Assembly (NCBI GenBank): GCA_947497245.1
Contig: CANMFO010000002.1
Coordinates: forward strand, 930,001-994,000
DNA length: 64,000 nt
DNA from: an uncultured Flavobacteriaceae bacterium
Lineage (GTDB): Bacteria > Bacteroidota > Bacteroidia > Flavobacteriales > Flavobacteriaceae
Reading direction: 5' to 3'
Part shown: positions 32,480 through 42,365 of the stretch, piece after piece
Layout: each line of letters opens with the position of its first letter
How positions within the stretch are numbered: the first letter of the stretch is position 1
Notes under the pieces: model-generated
The model's database searches: none
Told to the model about the DNA's origin: nothing
What the model saw: only the letters and a program-made list of their open reading frames with translations
Position numbers and translations under genes: made by a program

Positions 32480-35400
32480 ATGAATATGTATAGCAATCGA
32501 TTACTTATTTTCTCCCTTTTATTGACACTCTTTACGAGCTGTGACACGAAACAGGTTCCTCTTCCAGAACTGACATATACAGATGGAGAACTTCGTATAC
32601 AGCATCCACTGAGTCCGGAAGACTCTAAAAGACACATTCAAGTACCCGAAGGGTTCGAACTAACACTTTTTGCGGCCGAACCCAATATCGTAAACCCGAT
32701 TGCTTTTAGCTGGGATGAAAAAGGGCGACTATGGGTGGTACAGTCCCAGGACTATCCGCATGGGCTTGGTAACGATGTAGGTGGAGATCGGATTACTATT
32801 TGTGAGGACACCGATGGAGATGGGAAGGCTGATAAGTTCATAGATTTTGCAACGGCACAAAACCTTTCTACGGGAATTACGGTGGTCAAAGGCGGAGCAA
32901 TTGTCGCCCAGGCCCCAAATATGATGTTCCTGGAGGACACGGACGGAGATGATAAAATGGATAAGAGTACCGTTCTTTTTGATGGCTTTGGTACCTGGGA
33001 TACCCATGCCGGCCCTTCTAGCCTTAGATATGGTTTGGATAATAAAATTTGGGGTGCGGTAGGGTATTCCGGCTTTGAGAACATTTTCGAGGGAAAAAGC
33101 GTGAGCTTTAAAATGGGGGTATTCAATTTTGGTAAAGATGGAAATTCTTTTGAACCTATTGGCCAGTTCAATAACAATACCTGGGGCCTGGGATTTAATG
33201 AAAATTTTGAGATTTTTGGATCGACGGCCAATAATAACCACGCCTGTTACGTCGGAATTCCACTGAGGTATTATGAATATTTGGAAAAAAGACCTAAGTG
33301 GGCATTGAATGCCGATTTCATCCAGGGTCATTATGAAATAAGTCCGGTCGATACCATCCCTTTGCAACAGGTAGATGTAAGGGGAGGCTATACTGCAGCT
33401 GCCGGAGCCAATTTTTACACAGCCAGGAATTACCCACAACAATATTGGAACCAGATGTACGTGAATGAACCAACGGGCCACCTGGTACATCTTTCTAAAA
33501 TAGTTAAGGAGGGTGCGGGTTATAAAGAAGTGGATGGAGGGAATATTTTTGCCAGTACAGATGCCTGGACCGCCCCTGTATTTACCGAAACCGGCCCCGA
33601 TGGTAACCTATGGGTAGCGGATTGGTACAATCCGGTCATACAACATAACCCGGATAAGCGCGGTATGGAGAACCAAATATGGAACGATGAAAAAGGAGAG
33701 GGGAACGCCCATATTAACGAGCATAGGGATAAACGGCACGGACGTATTTATATAATCAAACATGAAGATGGCAATGAGGTGGACATTAAATCCCTGAATG
33801 CCAAGGATGAAGAAGGATTGATACAGGCCCTGCAAAGCGATAATATGTTCTGGAGGACAACGGCCCAACGTATTATTGTTGAAGAAAAACTAAGTTCCCT
33901 TGTTCCCCAACTTCTTGAGTTGGTGGTCGACTCCCATAAAGATGCTTCAGGCTTTAACGGCACAGCGCTGCACGCCCTATGGACCCTGGACGGCCTCGGT
34001 GCTTTTGAATCTGACCAGAAAGCTAGGGATGTTTTGTCCAAGGCATTGAACAATGATTCATATGCCGTAAAAAGGGCCGCTTTGGAGCTTCTTCCCATTA
34101 CAGAAGATGGGGCCGAACAACTTATGGTATCCGGGCTACTGGATTCTGAGGATCTTTTGATCCGTTCAAGAGCAATTCTCAAGGCAGGGGAATTACCTGA
34201 AATCCCCTCTCTTTATGAGGCTATGGAATCTTTAAGCAAGGATGATATTATTCATACGGACAAGTGGTTAAATGCAGCTTTTAAAGTATACCATAGGGAA
34301 AAGAACTTCGAATACGTGAAGGCCGAGAATGTTCAGATCATCGTTCCTAGCTCCGCAGAGGGAAATGCGATTTGGAAATACACCCAAACAGTGCCTTCAG
34401 AAAATTGGATCCGGGCAGATTTTGAAGATGCGGCCTGGAAAAGCGGAAAAGCAAAATTCGGAGGTAAGGAAGTCCTTAAAAATACCCTTTGGGAAAAGGA
34501 AGATATTTGGTTGAGGCGCGAAATTGTAATCAACGGGGATATTGCCGAACCTGTACTTAAAATTGCCCACGATGATGACTACGAGGTATACATCAACGGG
34601 CATTTATTGCTTGCCGAAGCAGGGGCAAGTGGTGAATACAAATACATAAAACTTGATAAAGATAAGGGGAAACTCTTCAAAAAAGGGAAGAACCTGCTTG
34701 CGGTCCATTGCCATGATAATGGGGGGCAACGCTATATAGATGTAGGAATTGGCATAGAGCTTAGGCCCTCACCGGATGTGTCCTTTACCCTTAAGACGGT
34801 CAGCCAGAAAATGGCATATGACAAAACGGTATTGGAGGCAACCGTAGGGCAGATGGTAGAAATAGTCTTGGAGAATACCGATGAAATGCCACATAACCTG
34901 GTGGTTTTGGAAAAGGGGAGCTTGGCAACCTTCGGAAAAATGGTAGATGGATTCCTTAAGAACCCTGAGGCCGCAAAAATGGGCTATGTGCCAAATTCAA
35001 GAAACGTAATAGGTGCTACCCCAATGCTCGAACCCGGTGAAAAGGCTTCCATACTGTTTAAATTGCCCAACAGGCCGGGTAGATATCCCTTCGTTTGTAC
35101 TTTTCCGGGCCATTGGCGGCTTATGCAAGGGGTCATCATTGTCAATGCCCCGGGAACCTATCTTTCGGATGATAAAGATGCGCCCAATATTGCTATGATG
35201 AGCGGAGGGGGGAGTTCTCACAACTTTGTAAGGGTATTTGGTATAATGGATGGAAAGGTACTAAGCTCAGAGGGCAAGAATTCCGTGGTATATACTGAAA
35301 ACCCAAAAGAGCTAGAGCAAAATTTACAAGATGCCCAGGTGCTGCACATCTCAAACAATAAACCCATTGGGGAGAGTACCAGAAATGCAATATTTGCCCA

Positions 35401-35818
35401 GGTAAACAAAGGGATGTCCATGTTGATATGCCACCCAAGTACATGGTATAATTGGGAAGATTGGCCCCAATACAATAAGCAACTTGTGGGAGGGGGATCA
35501 AGATCACATGAGAAATTGCAGGAATTCGAGGTTCGGGTTACAAGGCCAGACCACCCTATAATGAAAGGGGTACCTGCTAGGTTTAGAATTTTTGACGAGC
35601 TATACCGCTGGGAGAAAGATCCAGGTGGTACGCCTATAGAAGTGCTCGCCATTGGTAAAAGTCTGGAAACGGGGGATGAGTTTCCGGTGGTATGGGTTGT
35701 AAAACATCCTAAAGCCAAGATAGTTGGAAATACCTTGGGCCACGATGAAAGGGCGCATAGGACAGCACCCTATAAAAGACTCTTAAAAAATAGTGTCCAA
35801 TGGGCATTAAAAAAATAG
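32480..35818 (+). CDS. Multidomain lipoprotein: propeller, HEAT, cupredoxin, ThuA
   Basis: A 1112-residue surface or periplasmic lipoprotein (signal IFSLLLTLFTSC, lipid Cys 21). In order: a PVC-type dehydrogenase propeller (HIQVPEGFELTLFAAEPNIV; ICEDTDGDGKADKFIDFATA) at about 45-420; HEAT-like repeats at about 440-600; a beta-galactosidase-like jelly roll at about 630-760 (AHDDDYEVYINGHLLLAEAG); an azurin/plastocyanin-type domain at about 780-890 with ligand pattern MPHN...FVCTFPGHWRLM, a type 1 copper site; and a C-terminal ThuA-like domain (about 910-1112, ICHPSTWYNWEDW). Many relatives end in a cytochrome c domain, which is missing here. Oxidation of a sugar or related substrate with electron transfer to copper is the likely theme, inferred from domains. 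Confidence 0.85.
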   Translation: MNMYSNRLLIFSLLLTLFTSCDTKQVPLPELTYTDGELRIQHPLSPEDSKRHIQVPEGFELTLFAAEPNIVNPIAFSWDEKGRLWVVQSQDYPHGLGNDVGGDRITICEDTDGDGKADKFIDFATAQNLSTGITVVKGGAIVAQAPNMMFLEDTDGDDKMDKSTVLFDGFGTWDTHAGPSSLRYGLDNKIWGAVGYSGFENIFEGKSVSFKMGVFNFGKDGNSFEPIGQFNNNTWGLGFNENFEIFGSTANNNHACYVGIPLRYYEYLEKRPKWALNADFIQGHYEISPVDTIPLQQVDVRGGYTAAAGANFYTARNYPQQYWNQMYVNEPTGHLVHLSKIVKEGAGYKEVDGGNIFASTDAWTAPVFTETGPDGNLWVADWYNPVIQHNPDKRGMENQIWNDEKGEGNAHINEHRDKRHGRIYIIKHEDGNEVDIKSLNAKDEEGLIQALQSDNMFWRTTAQRIIVEEKLSSLVPQLLELVVDSHKDASGFNGTALHALWTLDGLGAFESDQKARDVLSKALNNDSYAVKRAALELLPITEDGAEQLMVSGLLDSEDLLIRSRAILKAGELPEIPSLYEAMESLSKDDIIHTDKWLNAAFKVYHREKNFEYVKAENVQIIVPSSAEGNAIWKYTQTVPSENWIRADFEDAAWKSGKAKFGGKEVLKNTLWEKEDIWLRREIVINGDIAEPVLKIAHDDDYEVYINGHLLLAEAGASGEYKYIKLDKDKGKLFKKGKNLLAVHCHDNGGQRYIDVGIGIELRPSPDVSFTLKTVSQKMAYDKTVLEATVGQMVEIVLENTDEMPHNLVVLEKGSLATFGKMVDGFLKNPEAAKMGYVPNSRNVIGATPMLEPGEKASILFKLPNRPGRYPFVCTFPGHWRLMQGVIIVNAPGTYLSDDKDAPNIAMMSGGGSSHNFVRVFGIMDGKVLSSEGKNSVVYTENPKELEQNLQDAQVLHISNNKPIGESTRNAIFAQVNKGMSMLICHPSTWYNWEDWPQYNKQLVGGGSRSHEKLQEFEVRVTRPDHPIMKGVPARFRIFDELYRWEKDPGGTPIEVLAIGKSLETGDEFPVVWVVKHPKAKIVGNTLGHDERAHRTAPYKRLLKNSVQWALKK

Positions 35819-35932
35819 CGTATTCCCTCCGAATTGGATGGGGGTACCCAGTTCAGGTTCGAGGACTACTTTTTTAAAAGGTACGGTTATCGGATATAGG
35901 CTTGGCGAGTTTATATTCTATTGTTGGTAATA

Positions 35933-36802
35933 TTACTTCATACCCCTATATTTCTGCCTGTATTTAAATGGGTTTGTCTGCATAATTCCTTTAAATTTTT
36001 TGTTGAAATTGGATAGGGTCTTATAGCCGCACTCATGTGAAATCTGTAGGATGGAAAGATCATCCTTTTTTATAAGTTTACAGGCCAAGCTAATTCTTAG
36101 TTCCGCCACAAAATCGGAAAAAGTTTTGTTGGTATGGGACTTGAAATATCGGCTAAAAGAGGTGGGGGACAGATTCGCTAATGCAGCTACGTCGGCCAGC
36201 CGGATATCTCCTCGAAAATTATCCAAAATATATGCGTGTATTCGCTGCATCCGTTTTGAATCTGAATCTGTTATGGTGTTTATGTACCCCTCTTTGTTGA
36301 TGAATACAAGATCATCGGTCTTTGATAATAGATCCAATATATTTAATAATGAAAGTACCCCATCGAAACCCTGCTGCTCCAACATACAAAGCATTATCTC
36401 CTGGACCGTATCCCTAAGATCATTTTTTATTTCGAGGCCCCTATGCGCCCTGTCCAGCAAATCTTTGATGCCTTCCATTTCCTCCTTTCCCAGGAACGTC
36501 TCTCCCATGAAATCCAAGGAAAAATAAATGACCACGCATCTTGTGGTCAATCCCCGATTTTCAAAATATACTTCATCGTTGCGCCACACATGAGGTAGGT
36601 TTGACCCTGTCAATACCATGTCGCCTGCCTCAAAGTGCCTAATATCATCACCCACAAATCTAGTGCCGGTACCTTTGAGAACTACCACCAATTGGTATTC
36701 TTGATGAAAATGCCAGTATGGGTCAAAATGAGGGGCCACTAAATCATAAATAGTATACGATTTTGATGCTTTTATAGGAAGTTTACGTATGGCCTGCTTC
36801 AT
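35933..36802 (-). CDS. AraC-family regulator with N-terminal cupin
   Basis: A 289-residue regulator. The N-terminal cupin sensing domain includes HFDPYWHFHQEYQLVVVLKG, FEAGDMVLTGSNLPHVW. The C-terminal AraC DNA-binding domain has two helix-turn-helix motifs: DIRLADVAALANLSPTSFSR then YFKSHTNKTFSDFVAELRIS, and LSILQISHECGYKTLSNFNK with FKGIMQTNPFKYRQKYR. It lies convergent to the PEP-hydrolase/cupin/ThuA operon, ending about 115 bp from it, and is the likely regulator of that operon in response to a sugar-like ligand. That link rests on position alone. Confidence 0.9.
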   Translation of the reverse strand: MKQAIRKLPIKASKSYTIYDLVAPHFDPYWHFHQEYQLVVVLKGTGTRFVGDDIRHFEAGDMVLTGSNLPHVWRNDEVYFENRGLTTRCVVIYFSLDFMGETFLGKEEMEGIKDLLDRAHRGLEIKNDLRDTVQEIMLCMLEQQGFDGVLSLLNILDLLSKTDDLVFINKEGYINTITDSDSKRMQRIHAYILDNFRGDIRLADVAALANLSPTSFSRYFKSHTNKTFSDFVAELRISLACKLIKKDDLSILQISHECGYKTLSNFNKKFKGIMQTNPFKYRQKYRGMK

Positions 36803-36930
36803 TATAACATTGATAAGTCTTAAATATAATCATTATTGATATAATAAAGTCGGTATTGGATCTGTTCCCCAAGCATCCTACCAGGCAAGATTGCTCAGCT
36901 TGTTCGTGATCCTAATAAACCCACCTTTGC

Positions 36931-37064
36931 AAATAAGAAACCTCGAGCTACCGCTCTGGTACTTTATTTCATTCCAAAACTTCAAACTGGGCCTGATTTT
37001 CCCATAAAATAAAGAACCACGTCCTTTAGACATGGTTTGTTGTTTGTAGTGAGCTCGACAGGGT
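36931..37064. repeat. tRNA-Arg 3'-end copy with downstream flank, between blocks A and B
   Basis: A 134-bp segment aligned with 51595-51727: AAATAAGAAAC, TTTATTTCATTCCAAAACTT / TTTTATTCCAAGGCTT, CATAAAATAAAGAACCACG, then GTAGTGAGCTCGACAGGGTT, a copy of the tRNA-Arg 3' end (TGACCTCGACAGGATT) with substitutions. The rest of the gap 36803-37425 is non-coding, with GTTGACCGAATTGTTGACGG at about 37124. Confidence 0.7.
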
Positions 37065-37425
37065 TCTATCGGCTGATAGAAACCCATGGTTTCACACGTT
37101 TTGAAACAACTTTACAAAATCTGTTGACCGAATTGTTGACGGTCTATTTGATGGTAAATGGTGTCATTTGACTTTCATTTCAAGGTTAAGAATCCCAAGT
37201 TCCAAAAGCAATCGATTTTACAAACCGCCCAAGTCAAGAATCAACAATCGTTCATTTTATGTGACCAAACCTATAGGTTGATCCAAATATTTTTCAAATG
37301 ATATTTAGAGTTTAAAAGAGGGTGGATTTAAAACAACCAACACCTTATTTCGGATTCATGGGAACCCAAGGATAGCAAAAGAGGAGAACTGGTCCAACAC
37401 CCAACAATGAGTTTTATATTTTCTG

Positions 37426-39798
37426 TCAATCATTAAATTGAAAATTTGGGTTGACTTCCCTCTTAATGAAATTTCTAAACGAATACCTTAAATGGAACCC
37501 GTGGTACTTTGTACTGGAAGGGTAGCTTTCCACCAATAAGGTATGCCTGTTATCATTTGAACTTGAGTCGCTATAGGTTTGTGTATAAACGTTGCCCCCG
37601 GTAAAGTCATTGGCAAATAGTGTTAATGTCAGTCCAGTCTTGGGGAATCTTTTCTCAATGGCAAAGTTTAAAAAGTGGGTTTCGGCAATCTTACTATTGG
37701 CATAAAGCGTTGGTCCATTATAGTTGGCATCAAACTGGAGTTTTAGATTGTCCATAGGCGCATAATTGGTACTGAAAACAAATCTGGAGCTATTGGTTGC
37801 CATATCATTACGAGAGCCAACATTATCTATTTTTTGCTTAAAGTACGTCCCATTAAGGGTCAAGCCAAGCTTGTACGAGGGCTTCCAATTTGCAGAAAAC
37901 TCCATGCCCGTGTTCTGTTCGTGCTCAACGGCAATGGGATAGTTTTCAAATCGATTTTCTCCAACAGACTCCAGAATCCTGAACCAACCATTGTCCGCTA
38001 GACGGTAAAATAGTTCGGCGGAAAGTGTTGTTTTTTCAAATTGCTTCTGTGCCCCAACCCCAATATTATGAACTTTGGCATCCGCAAGGGTTGGGTTGCC
38101 TTTCCAAGTGACCTGATTATCCGAATACAGTATAATAGGACTAAGATCCCTAGCGGATGGTCTCCTTATCCTTTTGGAATAGTGAAGGGTCAAACTAAAA
38201 TCATTTTCAAATGTTTTTCCAATGGACAAAGAAGGAAACAACCCCACCAACGAACTGTTTTGTGCACCTTCCAACTTTCGGGTTGAGTATTCAAAACGTG
38301 ATCCCACGGAAAAATCCATACCCTTCCAAACAATGCTGTAGTTTGCATAGGCATTGTAGATGGCAAATTTAAATTTGGCGCTGTCATCCCGTATCAATTC
38401 GTCAAAATTGAACTCCTCGATCGTGTTGGTTCTTTCATAATATTCGTGCAACAAGCCAAAGTCCAGATCTGAAGTATGGGAAAAAGCATTGCTATAGTTC
38501 AGCTCGTTGTGCCATCTGTCCCTATCTTCATTCTGGTAAAATACCGCATCTTCTCCAAGTATTTCTACTGCTGGGTTGGTCTGTGGTGCTGTAAAATAAC
38601 TTCTGAAATTATCACGTCTGGTACCTGATCGTGAAAAATCAGCTAATATTTGCAATTCTTTTTGATCGTTGATCTTTAACCTGTCCTCAATAGTGAATTG
38701 CGTATGCTGTGCGTCACGATCGTTTTTATAATCCAGCCTACCCAGAACGACGGGCTCATCATTTGATCGGTCCTCATCCATTGCAAGGGCATTGTAATTT
38801 GAGTTCCCTATGTGAATCTCTCCCCAAAGGCCTAGGGTGTTCTTTTGCCCAAGTCCAACCTCTATGCCACTACGGATATTCACGCTTTTGGCCAACAACA
38901 ATTGATTAACAATTCGATCACGGTGAAAAGCGTAGTCCTCATTTTCATTAATTATATCGATAATAGTTGGCCCTTGTAATTGTATGGTGTCCCTAGAGGC
39001 GGATGCCGAAAGATACAAATGGATCCTATTGAATTTTGCTTGGAAATTGGAATTGAGCCTTAAGACTGAATTTCCTTGATTCCGATGGTCATAGCGCAAG
39101 CCCGTCTGCCCAGAAATACCATCATTGAATTCTTTTTTTAATACTATGTTGATGATGCCCACTTCACTATCGGCTTGGTATTTGGCGGAGGGATTGGTTA
39201 CGATCTCAATGCGTGCAATGGATGAAGCAGGAATGTTCTGAAGAGCTTCGGAACCGTTAACAGCGCTTGGCCTGCCATCTATCAACACTTTGAAATTCTG
39301 GCTTCCCCTGAATGAAATCTGCCCGCCCGAATCAATGCTGAAAGAGGGGTCGTTCAGTAAAACATCGTCCAAATTGCCGCCGCTGGCACTAAGATTTCGG
39401 GCCACTTGTACGACCTTTTTGTCCAACCTTCGCTTCATGAATTCCTGACTTTCAGTAATGATAACTTCATTCAGTTGTTCGGCGCTTGAAGTTAAAGCAA
39501 TGGGGGCAAGTGCCAACGTTTTACTGTTTAGGTCCACGGAATCAAGAGTCCAAGTTTTATATCCCAGATAGGTAGCTTCTAGTTTATAGGTACCATACGG
39601 CAAATCTGTAATGAGGTAATTTCCCTGTTCATTGGTGATGGTACCCGTGATCAAACTATCTGCTTGGTACAGGGCAACAGTCGCAAACTCAAAGGCATTG
39701 CCGTTTTCATCCTGTACAAATCCTGAAATGGAACCCTGCCCATTGATTGTGGGTCCCCAAAAGATAAATACAAGGAATACATAAATATATCTCATCAA
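37426..39798 (-). CDS. TonB-dependent receptor-like outer membrane protein
   Basis: A 790-residue barrel protein. A signal peptide (YIYVFLVFIFWGPTINGQGS) precedes a carboxypeptidase-regulatory domain (ISGFVQDENGNAFEFATVAL to GTYKLEATYLGYKTW, about 22-105). A plug-like region follows (VVQVARNLSASGGNLDDVLL, SGGQISFRGSQNFKVLIDGR, IARIEIVTNPSAKYQADSEV), then a long barrel ending HGFHLRYSFRNF. It belongs to the 'outer membrane beta-barrel family protein' type of Bacteroidota, common next to LytS/LytR pairs; substrate import is not proven for this type. A LytS/LytR pair lies divergently 170 bp away. Confidence 0.9.
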   Translation of the reverse strand: MMRYIYVFLVFIFWGPTINGQGSISGFVQDENGNAFEFATVALYQADSLITGTITNEQGNYLITDLPYGTYKLEATYLGYKTWTLDSVDLNSKTLALAPIALTSSAEQLNEVIITESQEFMKRRLDKKVVQVARNLSASGGNLDDVLLNDPSFSIDSGGQISFRGSQNFKVLIDGRPSAVNGSEALQNIPASSIARIEIVTNPSAKYQADSEVGIINIVLKKEFNDGISGQTGLRYDHRNQGNSVLRLNSNFQAKFNRIHLYLSASASRDTIQLQGPTIIDIINENEDYAFHRDRIVNQLLLAKSVNIRSGIEVGLGQKNTLGLWGEIHIGNSNYNALAMDEDRSNDEPVVLGRLDYKNDRDAQHTQFTIEDRLKINDQKELQILADFSRSGTRRDNFRSYFTAPQTNPAVEILGEDAVFYQNEDRDRWHNELNYSNAFSHTSDLDFGLLHEYYERTNTIEEFNFDELIRDDSAKFKFAIYNAYANYSIVWKGMDFSVGSRFEYSTRKLEGAQNSSLVGLFPSLSIGKTFENDFSLTLHYSKRIRRPSARDLSPIILYSDNQVTWKGNPTLADAKVHNIGVGAQKQFEKTTLSAELFYRLADNGWFRILESVGENRFENYPIAVEHEQNTGMEFSANWKPSYKLGLTLNGTYFKQKIDNVGSRNDMATNSSRFVFSTNYAPMDNLKLQFDANYNGPTLYANSKIAETHFLNFAIEKRFPKTGLTLTLFANDFTGGNVYTQTYSDSSSNDNRHTLLVESYPSSTKYHGFHLRYSFRNFIKREVNPNFQFND

Positions 39799-39971
39799 AT
39801 GTTGTGTTTAATTATTTTGTTGAATGGGGACAAGCCGTCCTTTTTGATAATTTGGATCAAAACTATCCCAGTGGGCTAGGAATTAAAAGGGATTTGAAGT
39901 AAGGCGGGGCATAACTGCAGGGAATGGGAGAGAACACCGCTCGGAAGTAGTTATCTTGCAATAGGAAATTT

Positions 39972-41060
39972 ATGCCGATGATACGCCTGAGCAAGAAACA
40001 GAAATATCTATGGATTCCGATGATATGGATGATTATGGGGGTCACCTATGCATTTCAAATCTATATCTACAACAAGAGGCTCGATAGTGATTGCGAGCCG
40101 TTCAGTTTTATTGCCTATTACCTCCCAGAGTACCTGCTGTGGGCGTTCTACACGCCTTTTATCCTTAAACTATCGAATCATTTTTTGGTAAAGGGAAATA
40201 AATGGGGTACCCTGTTGAAATTGCTTCCGTTTGGAATCCTGTTATCATTGGCGCACCTGTTTCTATTGGCTACCATAAGGTGGGTGTTTTATGGTTGGTA
40301 CGCCTATCAACAGATATCGGGTACCTACAGCGACTATGTTTTGACCGAAGTGGCCACTCACTATTTCATCCCATTGCTGTTTTTTGCCCTAGTGGTGGCC
40401 ATAGGCTATATGGTCCAATATTATCATGTGCACCAACAAGCTCACTTGAATGCCGTGGAATTGGAAAACAGGCTGACCGAAGCGCAATTGGAAAACCTTA
40501 AGAACCAGTTGCAACCCCATTTTTTGTTCAATGCGCTGAATACCATCAGTATGTTGGTGCGGCAAGGAGAGAAGAAAAACGCTGTGGCCATGATTTCTGG
40601 CTTGGGCGGACTGCTACGGTATGGTTTGGAAAACAAAGAAACGCAATGGTCCATCTTGGAGCGCGAACTGGAAATCATTGGAAAATACTTGTCGATAGAA
40701 TCCGTAAGGTTTGGAGACAAATTGCAATTCAAGATAAGCTCACAAGATGACCTAAAAGGCATCCAAGTGCCCGACCTTATATTGCAGCCCTTGGTCGAAA
40801 ATGCCATTAAACATGGTCTAAAGGACCAGAAGGAGGGATGGAACCTAAATATAAATACCTATGGAATCGATCATTATTACGTGCTGGAGGTCAGGGACAA
40901 CGGCAAGGGTTTTGATCCGCTAAGCACGGATTTGGGGAATGGACTAAAGATTACCGAACAACGTTTGTTAAAATTGTATGGAGGAGGAGCAAAGATGGAG
41001 GTGCAGTCCAGCTTGGGCCATGGAACTACAGTAAGTCTAAAATTGCCCAAAACATATTAA
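39972..41060 (+). CDS. LytS-type sensor histidine kinase
   Basis: A 362-residue kinase. The N-terminal half has four membrane helices (WIPMIWMIMGVTYAFQIYI, YYLPEYLLWAFYTPFIL, LLPFGILLSLAHLFLLA, HYFIPLLFFALVVAIGYMVQ). The cytoplasmic half has the His_kinase motif NQLQPHFLFNALNTISMLV, with the phospho-His in QPHF, and an ATP-binding domain (LVENAIKHGL, VRDNGKGFD, GNGLKITEQRL). The signal has no visible sensing domain and is probably detected by the membrane helices. The cognate LytTR regulator follows 12 bp downstream. The pair is divergent from the TonB-receptor-like gene and may control it. Confidence 0.93.
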   Translation: MPMIRLSKKQKYLWIPMIWMIMGVTYAFQIYIYNKRLDSDCEPFSFIAYYLPEYLLWAFYTPFILKLSNHFLVKGNKWGTLLKLLPFGILLSLAHLFLLATIRWVFYGWYAYQQISGTYSDYVLTEVATHYFIPLLFFALVVAIGYMVQYYHVHQQAHLNAVELENRLTEAQLENLKNQLQPHFLFNALNTISMLVRQGEKKNAVAMISGLGGLLRYGLENKETQWSILERELEIIGKYLSIESVRFGDKLQFKISSQDDLKGIQVPDLILQPLVENAIKHGLKDQKEGWNLNINTYGIDHYYVLEVRDNGKGFDPLSTDLGNGLKITEQRLLKLYGGGAKMEVQSSLGHGTTVSLKLPKTY

Positions 41061-41072
41061 ACATAAAAACTT

Positions 41073-41870
41073 TTGGATTCGAAGTATAAAATAAGGGCGG
41101 TAGTAGTGGACGATGAACCCTGGGCTTTGAACGGTGTGGCCTCACTATTGAAAGATGACATGGATTTTATGTTGGTAGCCAAATGCCTTCAACCGGAAGA
41201 AGCGGTGCTGACGATAAACAATGAACTCCCGGATGTTGTTTTTTTGGATGTACAAATGCCGCGGATGAACGGATTTGAGGTTTTGGATCATGTGCAAACA
41301 GAAAAGATGCCCTTGGTGGTTTTTGTCACCGCATTCGATTCATATGCACTTCGGGCATTTAAGGTACATGCGATAGATTATCTCCTAAAACCGTTCGATG
41401 ACGACCAGTTTTATGTCATGTTGAAAAGGGTGAAAAAACTTTTTCATGCGAAACAACTGTTTGAAAATGAACAGAAAACATTAAGTCTTGTACATAATAT
41501 ACGGAATCCGGATTTGGAGCCAAAACAAGGACAGGGAACGTATTTGAACCGAATTTATCTCAAAGATTTTAAGGGGATAACGTTTTTAGAGGTCAAGGAC
41601 ATTAAATGGTTGATTGCCGAGGACTATTACGTTTGGATCCATGTTTCAGGCAAAAGACACCTGTTTCGCCAGACTATGAAATTTATGGAAGCCAAATTGG
41701 ATCCTACAAAATTTGTTAGAATCAGCAGAAGCATGACCATAAGGATGGATCTCGTACGAAAAATTGAACGATTGGCCGATAAAAATTTTATAGCGATTAC
41801 CAAAACGGAAGAACACTTTAAAATTAGTTACTCGAGATTGTCAAAGGTGAAGAGGGCGCTTCAAAAATAA
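41073..41870 (+). CDS. LytTR-family response regulator
   Basis: A 265-residue regulator starting at TTG 41073 (DSKYKIRAVVVDDEPWALNG). The receiver carries the acidic pair DDE, the phospho-acceptor in VVFLDVQMPRMNGFEVL, and the TAF and KP signature residues (FVTAFDSYALRAF, DYLLKPFDDDQ). The C-terminal LytTR DNA-binding domain begins near RIYLKDFKGITFLEVKDIKW and ends FKISYSRLSKVKRAL. It lies 12 bp after its sensor kinase, a standard LytS/LytR pair. The target is likely the neighbouring TonB-receptor-like gene, inferred from proximity. Confidence 0.92.
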   Translation: MDSKYKIRAVVVDDEPWALNGVASLLKDDMDFMLVAKCLQPEEAVLTINNELPDVVFLDVQMPRMNGFEVLDHVQTEKMPLVVFVTAFDSYALRAFKVHAIDYLLKPFDDDQFYVMLKRVKKLFHAKQLFENEQKTLSLVHNIRNPDLEPKQGQGTYLNRIYLKDFKGITFLEVKDIKWLIAEDYYVWIHVSGKRHLFRQTMKFMEAKLDPTKFVRISRSMTIRMDLVRKIERLADKNFIAITKTEEHFKISYSRLSKVKRALQK

Positions 41871-42044
41871 AGCTTCTTGTGAATCGTGGATAGGAAGACT
41901 GACTTTGCAAAAAAAAGCATTTTACGGAAAAGTGTAGGAACATTTACCATTCGGTCAACGTTGTTAAAAATAAAATGACTGTTGACCGTTTGTTGACCGG
42001 TTCCGTCAAATCAATTCAAATCTTATTATCGTCCAAAAACAACG

Positions 42045-42112
42045 AAACCTTGCAAATCATAGATTTTGCAAGGTTTTTAATTCGTTTGGAGTTTCCTCCC
42101 AGTGACCTCGAA
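42045..42112. repeat. Terminator hairpin plus tRNA-Arg 3'-end fragment
   Basis: AAACCTTGCAAA (42045-42056) pairs with TTTGCAAGGTTT (42065-42076) and a T-run follows. Twenty-four bases on, AGTGACCTCGA (42101-42111) repeats the end of tRNA-Arg; the rest of the tRNA end is lost. Hairpin plus tRNA end is the same order as at the intact tRNA. Confidence 0.55.
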
Positions 42113-42365
42113 GGGACAGAGTTCAACCTTTTTGAACAAAGATATTGATCTGATTATTTCGAAATCCCAGCAGTTGAAATTTTCAAATATGGATAATTAA
42201 AATAGGTCGACGGTCTTTTTTACTTACCTGCTAAGTCAAATATTTTGCAACAAATCTTTACTTTTTTTGTTACAAAAAATTTAGATGATGTGATTGGCGT
42301 TTCTGAAAAAATAAAAAAACGTTTTGGGAGTAAGTCTAAAGGGGCAGATTAAATTTACTTTCTTA

